This document shows, one piece after another, positions 46,581 through 59,038 of a stretch of 64,000 nt of DNA (positions are counted from its first letter, which is position 1; the number at the start of each line of letters is the position of its first letter). The notes beneath the pieces are model-generated. The model saw only the letters and a program-made list of their open reading frames with translations, was not told the DNA's origin and did not search any database. The position numbers were made by a program, and so were the translations under genes. Source of the stretch: Tetracentron sinense (Eukaryota > Streptophyta > Magnoliopsida > Trochodendrales > Trochodendraceae). Location of the stretch: NCBI GenBank assembly GCA_015143295.1, contig CM026570.1, positions 10,068,047 through 10,132,046 on the forward strand, in the 5' to 3' direction.

Positions 46581-47275
46581 GGGTAGAATAAAAAATAAAA
46601 ACTTTTGACATCAATCTTCATTAGCACTTGTTAAAAAAATCAGTCCAACCCAAAATGTATTAGTCATTCAATATAAAATTGTATGTCATTATCCCTTGGC
46701 CGAGGTTAATGTGACCGAGCCTGAAGGATTAATGAAGCCCATCCAAGATCCAACCTGAAATCAAGCCAGCCACGGATTGAAACCCCTCAGGCCCTGACCA
46801 TGAGAGTACCAGTCGGGTTGGTGGGTCAGGCCACAAATTGCCACCTCATTGGTGTTCTTTTTTAACTAATTTACACATGAACAAACTAAACATATCCATA
46901 ACTTGTAAGATTAAAAAAATAGATCAAACCTCATATGTATATGTGAACATATAAATGCTCTGTAAATGGGTCATGTCAATTTTCATGTCATATGGATCAT
47001 GCACACACCGACCAATTCAGACTTGAATAATCATTTCCTTCTTTTCATATCATCTACCAAATCACTTTTTTCCTAATCATGATCATTTTCCATTTGAATT
47101 ATTAGAGAAATTTATAAGAAACATAGCCTTTTCTATAGAGAAATAGGGAGACTGTATAACCCTGTTGTAAGCGTGAGTGAAAGGTGACCAAGTCAATGGT
47201 GTCTCTTGTGTTTTGGTGGTCCGGGACTTAGTGGTACAGAGCGAAAAAGAAAAGAAGAAACGAGAGAGAGAGAGA

Positions 47276-47362
47276 ATGGAAATGTCAACGGCTATGATAA
47301 AGATGCTCAAGAACACTTTGAATAGAATTCCCCTCGGCTTTTTCTTGGTGGCGCTTTATTAA
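47276..47362 (+). CDS. Possible small ORF (28 codons), weak
   Basis: An ATG directly after a GA-rich tract opens a frame MEMSTAMIKMLKNTLNRIPL followed by eight residues to TAA. It has a basic amphipathic start and a hydrophobic end. I recognise no family and see no promoter, so it is listed only as a candidate small peptide frame; chance is the likelier explanation. Confidence 0.12.
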   Translation: MEMSTAMIKMLKNTLNRIPLGFFLVALY

Positions 47363-47654
47363 ATTCCGTGCATACCCCATCACACCAGCCTTTGCTTCGC
47401 TACTCAATTTAACCAAAAAAAACTATACTTTATTTGGATAATGTGGGTGCTAATGCACCCTTCTTGGGACGTACACATGGCCCACCTATTAACTAATCTG
47501 GACCGTTCGATCGGTGGGCCTCTCCTTGGATTTTCGTACTCAAAAAACCCTAACCATCCTAACTGCTGATTCTACTATCCGATATCTGTCTAAGATTAGC
47601 TCTCTTTGTGAGCAGAATCTGATACAGGAGGAATGAGTAAAGATAGAGTTTTTC

Positions 47655-47820
47655 TTTGGTAACAGAGGGTATCCCCAAACCCTTTGAGTGTCTACACTGA
47701 TCCACGTGGAATTTTCCCTATGAAAACCAGGAAACCAGGGTAAGTCTGAGGAGTGGGAGTTGAACATACAACCATAGAGAGCAAACCCGAGATGTTAGCC
47801 AACTACACCAACCCCTAGTG
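47655..47820 (-). mobile_element. tRNA-derived SINE, family C (minus orientation)
   Basis: On the minus strand: CACTAGGGGTTGGTGTAGTT start with an A box-like TTGGTGTAGTTGGCTAAC, a good B box in GTATGTTCAACTCCC, and a tail ending in TACCAAAGAAAAA. A fragment of the tail recurs at 12296-12400. Confidence 0.68.
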
Positions 47821-48179
47821 GGTATGAGTAAAGAAAGAGGTACAACTTTTGCTTGGGTTGTTCTAAACAAGTGTAGGAAGATGTTAGTGTAGTGTATATC
47901 TGATATGATCTGAAGTAGTAGTAGTTGTAATCTACTTTGAATGAACCTGTGTTTCATCTTATTAGCCAAATGCTAATAATTAGATTAGTCCCACATGTAT
48001 AAATTAAAAGACATATAAATATCAGCAACTCAAAAAAGTATATTCAATATCTAATGAGAGAAAGAGTCACCCACATGCAAATGTTGATAAAGATATTCTA
48101 GCACTTAAAAATAAAAAATTAAATATCATAAATTCGATAGTACCCCCATAAGAAATCAGTTTGAATATTCAATGTTCAA

Positions 48180-48185
<6 letters not shown>

Positions 48186-48210
<25 letters not shown>
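48186..48210. repeat. (GA)n microsatellite
   Basis: Twelve or so GA units in a row. Confidence 0.95.
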
Positions 48211-48567
48211 GGATATCCAAGCTTTTAGAAAGTATATATGTAAGTTACAAGGTTAAGGTACAATACATGCCATTTGCCTGCTAAAAAAAGACTGCTCTTT
48301 TTAAACCTCAGCAGCACAAGCAGACAAACCAAAAGCTTCTCTACCCTTCTCTTAAACAAAGTAGTAGATGACATCCTTCAACAGAGAATCTCACCTCACC
48401 AGACCAGACCCTCCTTTTATATCTTTTATTCTTTCTTCCAAATCTAATAATTACTAAGCCCTTCTTTTCTATGCTTTTTCACTTTTTTCCGCAGCTGCCA
48501 ATCCCCATTCAACACCCTCTCATCCACAACCCTATGAGAATTACCATTCACTAGAGTCATAGTAGTA

Positions 48568-49277
48568 GGGTTAATTACACATCATAATCTGTCTTATGTT
48601 AAAATAACATTCAAGTACTCTTTTAAAAACAAGATTTGGACAAAGTGGACAAATTGAGACTTATAAAGCTTGACACTTTACACTTAGACATGGTAGGCGT
48701 TAAGAAATTTGAGTCAATTTGTTAAGGTTTCTAAAAAAATTAATTCATACCATCAAGATTTCAAGTGTTTATCATTTTTTTTATGAGAAGCACGATGCAT
48801 CTAGTTCTTAAAAGAAAATGCAGATTGTCAAGTCACAACTTGCATGCCGACTTTATAAGTCTCAGCAAAAGAACGAACCTTAATGGAGGTTAGAATTTTG
48901 TTTTGAAATGACAACACTGCCCCTAGGTTGAGTGATATATCTTGTAAACCCCTTTTTCATATAAAATTCCATCTGAACAACAAACCCAAACCCTGCAACT
49001 CGAAAGGGACTATGCCTTGCTTTTCATGATTAAAATTGAGAAGGGCATGCAAGGAATTGAGAAAAGATGGGTTATTATATTGAGAATGCTACTACAGTCT
49101 TTTGAAGATAAATCACTTCACTTAGGGGCAATGTTGTTTTTTCAAATCAAAATTCTAACATCGATGGGTCTCTATTTGTCCACATCCTTAAAATTAGGTG
49201 TGAGAAAGGAAAATGTTTTTAAAGGAGCACTTGAATGTCATTTTAAGATAACACGCATTCTTATATGTAATTAACCC
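48568..49277. mobile_element. Foldback element with GGGTTAATTACA ends
   Basis: The left end GGGTTAATTACACATCATAA and the right end are inverted copies. Further inverted blocks (ACATTCAAGTRCTC, TTTTTAAAAAC, TTAGGGGCAATGTTGTTTT against its complement near 48910) show arms of 300 bp or more. There is no transposase; the frame at 49017-49274 is part of the arm. Confidence 0.68.
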
Positions 49278-50171
49278 TAATAATAATAATTATAATAATA
49301 GGAAGCGATAGTCATAATAATTATAGTGCTAATAATAATAATATTTAACTAAAATTATAATAATTAAGAGGCTGATATTTCAAGACCCACTGCTAGCATT
49401 ATACATAGTTTGGCATGGAAATTCTCTAATGTGGCGCCCATTTGACTAATAGCATAATCCCCTTCCATCCTTTATATGTGAAATCAGGCCAAAACTATAG
49501 GTGATAGACCATATGACTGAGGTAGGAGTAGGATTAGGTTGTTTGCATTGTGTGACTTAACAATATAACTCAGCCAAGTCGTGGGACTTGAGAATACTCG
49601 TTAGGCAAGTCATGCGACTTTGAGGACAAGATATAACTTGAGAACACGACAGTCACCACTACAAACAAGTAGACTTTGCCAAACTGTATAGAACAAGCAA
49701 GTCTTTAGATCATGCGACTCAGCATTTGTTACACATGAGCACATGTAGGGGTTGGAGGGGTTTATGGGAGGGGGAGGGCTACCCCTCATTGTGTAGCCCA
49801 TGGGTCCATATGGCCTCCAATGAACCCAAAAAAATATATATATGTAGACAAATCAATGAAATTGCATCACCAGTCATAGAGATAATAGACCAAAACAAGC
49901 CTCTGGAGTGAATACAGATCAATTTCAACAATATAAGTTTAAACCTAAAATGTATTCTCAAATAAATCAATGAAATTGCATCACCAAGTAACTTAACATG
50001 GTAAATATATGCACAACCAAGTGATAGATCCCTATCTAATACACTTTGGAGAAACAAGAGGGGGCTTAGCAACATTTAAAATCAATAATCATCTATATTC
50101 TACAATGTTATGGAAGATTCAGATAATTGTACACACCAGTACAGGCTTCCAGTATGCATAAATAACCTGTC
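49278..50171. other. No firm gene; short direct duplication at about 49850 and 49963
   Basis: AAATCAATGAAATTGCATCA appears at about 49852 and 49965 in the same orientation. The minus frame at 49779-50075 crosses it. If 50172-50296 is a true terminal exon, this could be its 3' UTR. Confidence 0.3.
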
Positions 50172-53100
50172 TCAGAAATCACTTGTCGAACCGATTTCAT
50201 TAGTGAATTCTGAGTCAGATGGATAAAATGTACTATCCAACGTTTTAGGTCCATCAAATTTAACTCCCAAGTACCGATTCAACACATTTCTGAATGCTGC
50301 AGACAGATAACAGAAACAAAAATCTTTATCTCAATATCCATGAAATAGTACATATCCCAATTCCTCGAGATTTTCAATATCTTGGAAGACAATTTTTAAA
50401 AAATTCCAAAAAATTCAAAATTTTATATAAATCTATTCATGGGTAAACTGAGGAAACCTTATATTCCACTTGAAAGTCTCCATAGGATGCTCATATATGG
50501 GATGAAACTGGAGATACCAATGTGGATGCAGGTCTAATTCCAACCAGCCAATGATACCTACTAGTAATAATCAAATAGATCTCTCTTATTCATCACTAAT
50601 TTACAATTATGGTCCATACCAGAGAGAATTGGTTTTGGACTAAGCAAACCAACCTCCTTAAGTAAATCCACCACATATTTTCGTTTTGACAAATTGATCC
50701 CTTCATTTGATCAGGCCACTTCTATTGTCAAGAGATAGCACAATGTCCAACATCTTTAGTAGAGAAGTGGCAATGAAGATGTTCCTTAAGACTCCTAATG
50801 CCAATAGCATCATCTCGTCAGAGCAATATCATCCACATAAATTACAAGTACAATCATACCAAAGGGACTCCGACCAGCTAAAGACAGAGTGACGGGGCTT
50901 TATTTCATTTCAGCTCATTTGCTATCACCACTTTCCTTAACTTTTGGACCCATACTCGTGGAGACTTTTTAAACCCATAATTTTCCTTCTAAGCTCGCAT
51001 ACCTTAATAGAGTCCCCCTGAGAACTCAGGTGGTTATGTTATATACACCTCTTCCATTAGACCAACATAAAGAATTGTATATTTAATATCCACCTATTAA
51101 AGAGGCCAGCCAAGATGTATTGCGATGAGAATAATAATATGAACAGAATTGAGTTTGGCTACAGGAGAAAACATCTCCTCATAGTCGATGCCAAAAATCA
51201 GTGTATACTCCTTAGCAACAAGGCAAGCTTTATATGTTCTACTGTACTATCATGAAAAAAATCCACTGTGTATACCTATCGACAATCAATAGCTTGCTTT
51301 CTAGGTAATTCTGTTAATTCCTATGTATCATTAAAAATAAGGACATCCATATCCATATCGTCTTTCATAGCCCGATGCCAACCAGCATGAGACAAGGCCT
51401 GGGAGATGGATGAAAATACAGAAACAGAGGACACAAACATAACAAATCTACAAAAATCTGGGAAAGGTAACAAAATAAGAAATAGGATAGATAGTACAAG
51501 TTTGTGTACCTTTACAAAGAGCAATTGGCAGGTGTGAAGGGTGGCCGACGAGGGATCCGCAGGCTGGAAGCCGACTGGTGGTGGGATTGCTCATCCGATA
51601 ATCAATCATCAACATTTGTTCTTCGTGAATAGACATTAAGTGGATTCAAGGGTGTATCATGTTCAAGCTGATGTGGAGTATTAACATCACTCACTGAAGA
51701 AGACAATAAACTGGATTCAACAGAAGGAATGGGACCGGGAGAGGATACAACCAAAAATTTTAGGAGCAAAGAAAAAGAAGAAAACCCAGAAATAAGATAG
51801 AGAATGAGAATCGACCATTAAGAAATAAGAATAGAGGAAGGCATACATTAATGAGAAGACATTAAGTAAGAACAACATCACCCCAAAAGTGCTTAGAGAC
51901 TTTCATTTGGCATACGAGTGCACGTGAAACCTCAAGCAAATGCCTATTTTTTTCTCTTTGAAACTCCATTTGGTTGTGGAGTATCCACACAACACAAGAG
52001 CTAGGTTTGATGTAAGATGTCATTTTGTTCCAAATATGATTGAAATAAGCTAGATGTATAATCTTTGGGATTATTCTCAAGTCTCAACACACATATATTC
52101 ATCCTAAAATAATAATTTATTCAACGTGATAAGATCTGAAGATAAAGAATAATTCAGAGTGATCTGTCATTAATTAAGGTAATGTCATTCTTGAATGGTC
52201 ATCTACAAAGGTAACAAAGTACGGTACCTATTCCCACACACACAACTGACTCTAACAGGACCCCACATTAGAACATATCAATATACTAAAGAAAAGAGAC
52301 TGACTACGTTTGTTTATCCACATGTCATGAAAAAGAAACTCTATGATGTTTACTTAAATGACATGCTTCACAACTCAGCTCAGACATTGAGGACAAAGGG
52401 GGAATAACTAACTTCAAGCTTTTCAACAGTAGGTAACCTAACTAGCAATGCCACTAAAGAGGAGATGCACCAATATAAAATGCCACTCCGACCAAGCCAC
52501 TGTCTAAGTTATACAAGTCACTGGCATGAAGTCCGCCACCAATCCTCTTCTTCATCTTTAGATCCCAGGAAACAAAGTAGGTTGGATAAAAGGTTACAGA
52601 ACAATGAAGTGCATTTGTAATTTACTAACAAACATGAGATTAAAAGGAAATCAAGAAACATACAATACTGATGGGGAAGATAAATTATGATATGGGGAAA
52701 CAGTACCCACTCCTGACACTATTGGACACGGTACCACTACCATTGGCTAAAGTAACTGAATCATGAGAGCTAGTTTACCATAACGAAGAGAGCAGACTTG
52801 AATTTCCAGCAATATGCTCCAAAGTGCCTGGTTCAATGACCCAAGGAGCAAGAGATGTAGTAGATAAGCTCACAGTACCTGAATTGACAAAGGTAATTGT
52901 CAATTCTGTATCTGACAATATATTGTAATATATAGTATAATTAAAATAATTGGGATAATACTCAGATGAGAGTCGTGATTCTACAACATACTTCTAGTAT
53001 AATATCTAGGGACTCCCAACATGTTACGCCTTATTGTTGATAACTTGATATAAGTCTTTCTCCAATACTTCTGCAGGTCAGGGTTGAGTGGCCTAGCACA

Positions 53101-54113
53101 AGAAAAATTGCGGTAAGAAGCACTACACATCACCGGTTCAATTCTTTATGTAGCAACTGGTAAGGATTTTGAGTTTTTGACCAACTACTTTGATCAGTGT
53201 CTAAGCCTAACTACTAGTTCATGTTACTAATCTGATGAAAACTCCTAGAACCATCAAAGACCAATTAAAGAGTATGCTTTATTCAATGCCATTAATTTGT
53301 TTTGGACTTGCCACCAACTGAAAAAGAGATCATAAGCCTCAGATGTTTTCAACGTGAAAAGTGAATTTAAAATCCTATTAGTGATCATCACTCAATCTAT
53401 CGTAAAAATACTTAGCCTAGGTTTCTTTTTACATGTTGTCCTAGTATATACTGCAATTTTGATATTGTTTAAGTCTCTAGAATAAGTTAACATACTTACA
53501 CTTCTCTGAGAATCTTTTCTTAAGCCATCTATTTGTAGTTTCATTTCCCTTGAGATGCTTAAGGAAAATCTAAATCTTCCATGTGCGTACCATTGTTGAA
53601 TTCTGTAGGATATAGATACTGCTGTAGACCTTCTCAATTGAATTTGCAGCCCAACTTATTAGAATTGAGTGGAAATATTAAGCACAAAAGCAAGAGGAGC
53701 AACCATTAAACTAAAAGCACTTCCATGTTACAACCTGTGCTAAATAAACTTGATGAAGAGCATCTCCAAAAGGCAAACAGGCTTGCTCTATCTTAGACTC
53801 CATCAGCCCATGCCCTTCTGATTCAACACAATTTCCAACAGCATCATCTGTATTTTGGAAATGTTGTTTGCAAGAAGTGATGAAAGCAGTGAATGGTAAC
53901 GGAAAAGATGCAAAACATAATTAATGTGGCTTATGTCATCCAAGAGCTCTGGCACAATAGAAAGTTCAAGATATAGAATATAATGTGCTAGGAAATCAAA
54001 ACTTTTTTTTCTTCCATATATGTGATTACCCTCTCATGGCTTCTGAGATCATCATAAAAGACTGGTGCAGATCTGGATGGCATAGCCTCCACAACAGAGG
54101 ACCCTCCTCATTC
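50172..54113 (-). other. Exon-like segments of an unidentified minus-strand gene (decayed or intact unknown)
   Basis: Four segments with splice-like borders read on the minus strand. 54030-54113 (acceptor AAATTTCAG; NEEGPLLWRLCHPDLHQSF...). 53735-53847 (acceptor AAATACAG; 37 codons with KIEQACLPFGDALHQVYLAQ). 53500-53602 (acceptor ATCCTACAG, donor GTAAGT; IQQWYAHGRFRFSLS...). 50172-50296 (acceptor TCTGTCTGCAG after a strong pyrimidine tract; RNVLNRYLGVKFDGPKTLDS..., then stop). The reading phases do not join cleanly, so exons are missing, mispredicted or broken. The Copia pol remnant lies between the last two, as if inside an intron. I do not recognise the protein and assign no function. Confidence 0.25.
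50450..52920 (-). mobile_element. Degenerate Ty1/Copia retrotransposon pol region
   Basis: On the minus strand the pol order of Copia elements is visible despite many stops and shifts. A protease remnant (52780-52900, EHIAGNSSLLSSL then VTLANGSG). The pre-integrase block (52480-52640, KMKKRIGGGLHASDLYNLD). Integrase (51862-52220, FVTFVDDHSRMTL and later EREKNRHLLEVSRALV-like text with SKHFWGDVVLT). The linker (51448-51640, PIALCKGTQTCTIYPIS). Reverse transcriptase (50830-51420, SHAGWHRAMKDDMD, then VLVIYVDD). The RNase H-proximal part (50450-50720). No LTRs were identified. Segments such as 52220-52440 do not fit and may be insertions. It is not functional. Confidence 0.85.
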
Positions 54114-55560
54114 CTGAAATTTTTGTGCATGCTTTACAACTACTATCACAATGTTATGGTCAATGGGAATTAGAAAAAAAAAAAGTAAATACAAACTTCT
54201 AGATATAGAGAGGTAATTCAACAAGCCTTTGTTGATCACACACTTTTGATCACACAAAAAAAAGATATAAGTGTCAAAGTATAATACGAGACAGCCATGC
54301 AGTCCAAAATTTGGAACATTTTAACACAAAGGTATTGGTATTCTTTTTTTCTTTTTTTTTTTGATCGGTAAATCAGACAATATATAAGAAAAGGAGTAGC
54401 AAAAGATAGGTAAAGGTATTGGTATTCTCATCCTAAGCTTCAATTCAAATAGTATTAAGTGGAGTAAAGATATTGCACAACTGTCTACAACTGCAGGTCT
54501 ACCTAAATAATAAGAAATGAGAAGTTGGGACTTACTAAGCAATGTTCAACAGCTTATGAGTCGTAAGGACTAGGTGTTTGAATGTTATCAAATCTTATAA
54601 TGTTTGTAAGTGCCATTAAAACGGTCTACCTTTCTCAATCATTTATTCCTTTTATATATTACTACTAAATAAAATGTATGCTTAACATTTTAAGAAACAA
54701 TGAGGTAATACTATAAAACAGCTAAAACATTGTAACTGTCCTAAATAACTTTCTGGATAATCTACTTACACAATAATATAGAGATGACCAAAGACCATTA
54801 TAACACCCTTCTATCAGTGTCCTGAGGAATTTCATTAAAGCCATGATTTCTACATAAGGTTGAGAATGATAAGAGACAACGGATCTTTCAAGATTTTTAT
54901 TGGATTGTGATGGTTTTATTATCTTAACCTGATTTAAAGAAATCTATATATTTTTATAATTTATCAACAAATATTTAATGTAAATTAATTGGATATCTCT
55001 TATCCAAGGATAATAGATTATAGAAGCTCTATGGCACAATATTTGCTGCCCCTTCAAGTTATTCAGTCTATTGAATAGGGTCAAAAGACAAACACGAATT
55101 GCAATAATTTAATAAATTAATTTCCCATGTCCTTCCTCAAATTAAAAAGTCCGCCTCACAAGTACAAAACTCCAACCATTTCTTATAAGTTTATAAAGGT
55201 TAATACCAAAACTTGATAGATGAATCCAGAAGTTTTCTAGGCTATTATATATATCGCATGATACCCAACATGAAGATGTTCTACGTATGTCATCTCAGAA
55301 TTGCCATGAAGGTGGGTTATAGACACCCTATTTTGTATGGTCAAAGCTCCTAGGTGCTCTAATATCTTCTTCCGAGGTTTCAAGACAAAAACTAAACCCG
55401 TAAGAATGTTCTTCAAAACTCGATACCTAATCCAGATAAAAGGGAAATTTCGGCCATTTTCAAAATTTGAGACATTCAACAGGATTTTAATTTGATTGTC
55501 GTCCGTTTAAAATTTGATTCAAGACTGTCCAATGTGCAAGAAAGCCCCAGAAGATTAAAT
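54114..55560. other. No firm gene (54114-55560)
   Basis: More exon-like minus fragments occur, for example about 54460-54510 (acceptor TTATTATTTAG; RPAVVDSCAISLL...) and about 54815-54850, but I cannot link them. The frame at 55237-55479 shows no family features. Confidence 0.3.
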
Positions 55561-55574
55561 TTTGAGCTATACTG

Positions 55575-55975
55575 TTGCGATTTTTTTTACTAAAAAGTAA
55601 AAACGATTTTAGATTTGAAGTGCAAATTATCTCTGTTGTTTTTGCTAAAAATCTCGCTATCGTTTTTTATAAAAAAAAACGACACAAGTCATGTCCCACG
55701 TGCTCTTGAGAGTTGAGACCATTATTACACTTTACACATCAACAGATCTGCACTTTAAATAGTCTAAGAATTGTCATTTTTATCAACAAAAAAAAGAAGT
55801 AAAGTTCAATTGTTTTGAAAAAAATCGCTTTTAATTAAAACGACATAACCAACTTGTTCTAAGAGGTTGTTATTGAGCGTAATAGATGTGTAAAGAGACA
55901 TGAGTCAGCATTTTAAAAAAAGGACAGACCTTTTGCAAACTAATTTTAGCCTATCGTTTTTAGTAAAAATGACTG
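55575..55975. repeat. Series of four short A/T hairpins with CG ends
   Basis: GCGATTTTTTTTACT...GTAAAAACGAT (about 55577), TATCGTTTTTTATAAA...AACGACA (about 55658), AAATCGCTTTTAATTAAAAC (about 55823) and CTATCGTTTTTAGTAAAAAT (about 55952) are all self-complementary around an AT core. Spacing is about 80-165 bp. They resemble one motif repeated and decayed. Confidence 0.55.
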
Positions 55976-56049
55976 ACTCAAACCATACTTTAAATCTGCA
56001 ATTTTTCACTGAGGATTCTTACATATTTGAAATAATTGACCTCGTCTAA

Positions 56050-58130
56050 TTCAGAAAATCCGTACCTGACAATTTGGAAAAATGACCTTTATGCCCCCCT
56101 TTTGTTTAGTCCCACATTGGAAGAGAGAATTCTTCTTCCCATTCTCCACCTATGAATACCTAATTGCAACAATCTTTCACACCCCCAACTAGGCACCATC
56201 TTTAACTTAATTTTTTTTTGGCACCTCTAGTTTTCCTTTAATCTCCATCTTACCTATTACCTGTCTTTGCCTCCATTTCCCTTAGCCTTAGATCGGAGGA
56301 ATCCTCTTACGGTAGTTTCCCCAATCCCCATGAAGCCTTGGGAAGAAGAAAAGGAAGAGACGAATTGAAGAAGTGAAGAAGCAAGGAGAGACTCTTTAAC
56401 AAAATTAGGTAAGCGATTTAATTTAATTTTTTACTTAATTGAAGTATCCCTATTTATATCCCGTCCTTTTCACTTTCTTTTGTAATGGCCTTTAAATAGG
56501 ATAGAAAACCGACCCTCCTCCCGACGTAGGTTGGACCTCCTTTGACGTGTTTTGCCGATTTAGGGCTCCTTGTGAAAAGGGGAATGAAAGGAACATTTAG
56601 GCTTATAACCCCATCTTTTCCTTAGTTTTTTTTTTAATAAGCCTTAGACTAGGTTAGACAAACAACCTCTTTCTTAATTTAGTTTGGTGTTTGGACTCCC
56701 TTTGACGCGTTCCATCGAATTGGAGATCCTTATAAAATAGAAAGAGGAAAGCAGCTTTAAGATTAGAACCTTAGATTTCAAATTTTGCATTATCAAGATT
56801 TTCTTATAAAATATACAAAAAATTTCATGCATGATTGCATCAATCCATGCATTCATTTTGGCTAGTTTTAATTAGGATTTCCTTTAGAATCATAGTCTTC
56901 ATGAAGTCCTTTTGATAGTCTTTTCAAATTCATGAATCCCATACCCCTATTGAGTTCTTAAACCCCTTACTTTCATCATTCTTAACAATTACCCATGTCC
57001 TCTTTAGTTTATGTTGATCTTGATAAATCCTAATTTGGAGTTAGCTTAGGATTTAGGATCTCATATTTGACCTAGATGAAATAAGAGGTACCCTGTGATC
57101 CTATCATTTTCTTTAAAGCCTAACACTCTAGGTGGGGGTCCTACTTAAGCTCACTCTAGTCAAAATTTTAGTCCCCTTATGTTTGAGGAAAGGCCTTATA
57201 CCTAATTTGTACCCTCTCTAATGTTTTTTTATAAACTTCTAGTCCAGGATCTCCTTTCTATCAACTTAGATCATCCATCCATCCATTCCTTCATGAATCA
57301 TTTCTTTTTATCATTTTGAAGCAAGTATTTCAAGTAAACATGATTTCTTAATGGAATGAAAGCATAGGTTACCGTCTTTATCGAAATCATATTTTTAAAA
57401 TTAAATTAATTTTGTTGGTTACCAACCAAATATTAACTCAATTGTTGTTGATGTAGAGAATATCCTCTTTCAAATTATAACATTTCATTATATTTTTTTC
57501 TCTACTATGTCAAAGGCAGTGAAATGCTATTTCCAGTTGTGTGAGAACAAAGCAAACTTTTTTATATTTGCAAAGATTTGCATTTTTTTTTAATGAAAGA
57601 AGCAGCAGTCTGTTAGGTTCTAGTTGAAACCCTTGAAAAATAAATTTTAAAAAAAAATTTGGATTAGAGAAACAAAATTGGAGAAAACCTGCAAACAGTA
57701 GAGGCCGCATTTAGAAGGATTCCACTTTGAGAAACCTTTCCAACCCTTGATGCAGCCATGAAAGACCTTTATAGAGAATTAAGCAAAATTAGAGGCGTCA
57801 GAGAGAGAGAGAGAAATCAACAAACATTTGCAAAAATAAACAAGAAAAAAATGCGATTCTCCATTACTGCAAGGACATTTATCGATTCAATCTGAGATGC
57901 AAAATCTACCAGGAAAGAAAGCTCCTCGAATATACGGAGGTTGCAGAGCTTCATCCATTATTTTTAATCATACATTCATCGAATAAGAAGAATTTCTGGA
58001 GCTCGAGATTCAGAAGATGCGTTTTTCCTGCACTGGCCATATCTAACGTACACCGGTGGGGACTTCTGACGCGCCACCGTTCGTGAGTTCGCGCTCGGTC
58101 TACGTCTTAAACGGGCCGGAAAGAGCGGGC
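56050..58130. other. No recognised gene; imperfect internal duplication at 56500-56760
   Basis: GACCTCCTTTGACGTGTTTT (about 56535) and GACTCCCTTTGACGCGTTCC (about 56694), each followed by similar A/G-rich DNA, suggest a duplicated block of about 160 bp. A TTTAGTCCCACATTGGAAGA stretch at about 56106 resembles LTR or MITE promoters. At 57690-58060 the minus strand has possible first-exon sequence, including an ATG at 57759 opening MAASRVGKVSQSGILLNAAS, but no supported gene model. Confidence 0.3.
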
Positions 58131-58289
58131 CTGGACCTAGGGCCTAGGGGTGGCAATGGGGTCCTCTGATCAGAAGGTACCCGGCCCTCCTAAAGGTTAC
58201 AAATTTTAGGTTTTTTTTTGTTTTTTTAGCTGTGATTAGGGGACCGTAAGGTCGTTTGCTAGCTGACTACCCAATCAAATTTCAATAAA

Positions 58290-58605
58290 TTTACGGGAGA
58301 CCAACTGTGGTTAAGATTCATCCACCCTTCTTGGTTTTTAGAAAAAGATTAATTTCATTTTTAATTATAAAAAATACTCTAAAAATATTTATTATCATTA
58401 AAAATAGAATATTAAATTATAAAAAAAACTCAAAAAATATTTATTGTCGTTTTAAAAAAAATCTTTTTTCTAAAAATCAAGGATGGGTGGGTGAACCCTG
58501 GGGTGGATGAATCTTAACCACAGTTAAGGGGTGTCAAAAGGGACACATGACGACCTTAGGGGTGAAACCGGATTTGCCAAATCCAATTATCACCTAGAGG
58601 ATTTG
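58290..58605. mobile_element. Foldback MITE copy (GTTAAGATTCAYCCACCC arms)
   Basis: GGTTAAGATTCATCCACCCT at 58310 is inverted at GGGTGGATGAATCTTAACCA (about 58501). The right arm extends through AAGGGGTGTCAAAAGGGACA to an AACCGGATTTGCCAAATCC stretch. It belongs with 24189-25401 and 44051-44410. Confidence 0.6.
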
Positions 58606-58700
58606 GTTTCAATTTAGGGTTGTTTTAGGCACACCCCAATATTTAATAACTACACTTCATTCACAATTTGTTTTTCTTTTTCAGTTTCCCATGCTTCTAA

Positions 58701-58815
58701 TAGCAACACCTAATCTTTCTTCTGGAGTTATTATTACCGAGTGAACCATTTCCTCGATAGCAACACCTAATCTTTCTTCTAGAGTTATTATTACCGAGTG
58801 AACCATTTCCTCGAC
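58701..58815. repeat. Two 57-bp tandem units
   Basis: TAGCAACACCTAATCTTTCT...CCATTTCCTCGA at 58701-58757 is repeated at 58758-58815 with two or so changes. Because 57 is a multiple of three, the minus strand reads a repeated EEMVHSVII...EERLGVAI peptide, but the frame lies within transposon sequence. Confidence 0.85.
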
Positions 58816-58819
58816 GGTT

Positions 58820-59038
58820 ATAACTAGATTTAGGGAATCACAGGTCACTTTTGACACCACATAACTATGGTTAAGATTCACTCCCCATAGGTTGGTATAA
58901 TTTTTTAAAAAACCAAGTATGGGTGGGTGAACCCTAAGGTGGGTGAATCTTAACCTCATTTAAGAAGTGTCAAAAGGGACACACGAGGACTTTAAGGGCA
59001 TAACCGGATTCCCTAAATCCAGTTACAATCGTAGAGGA
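58820..59038. mobile_element. Foldback MITE copy interrupted at its right end
   Basis: GGTTAAGATTCACTCCCCAT and GGGTGGGTGAATCTTAACCT form the inner arms, and the outer text AACCGGATTCCCTAAATCCA follows. The GTAGAGGA at the right end is the target duplication of the next element. Confidence 0.6.

Noticed and set aside
52195..52407. 70-codon plus-strand frame inside the Copia region
   Set aside because: Opposite strand to pol and without domain features; probably chance or an insertion.
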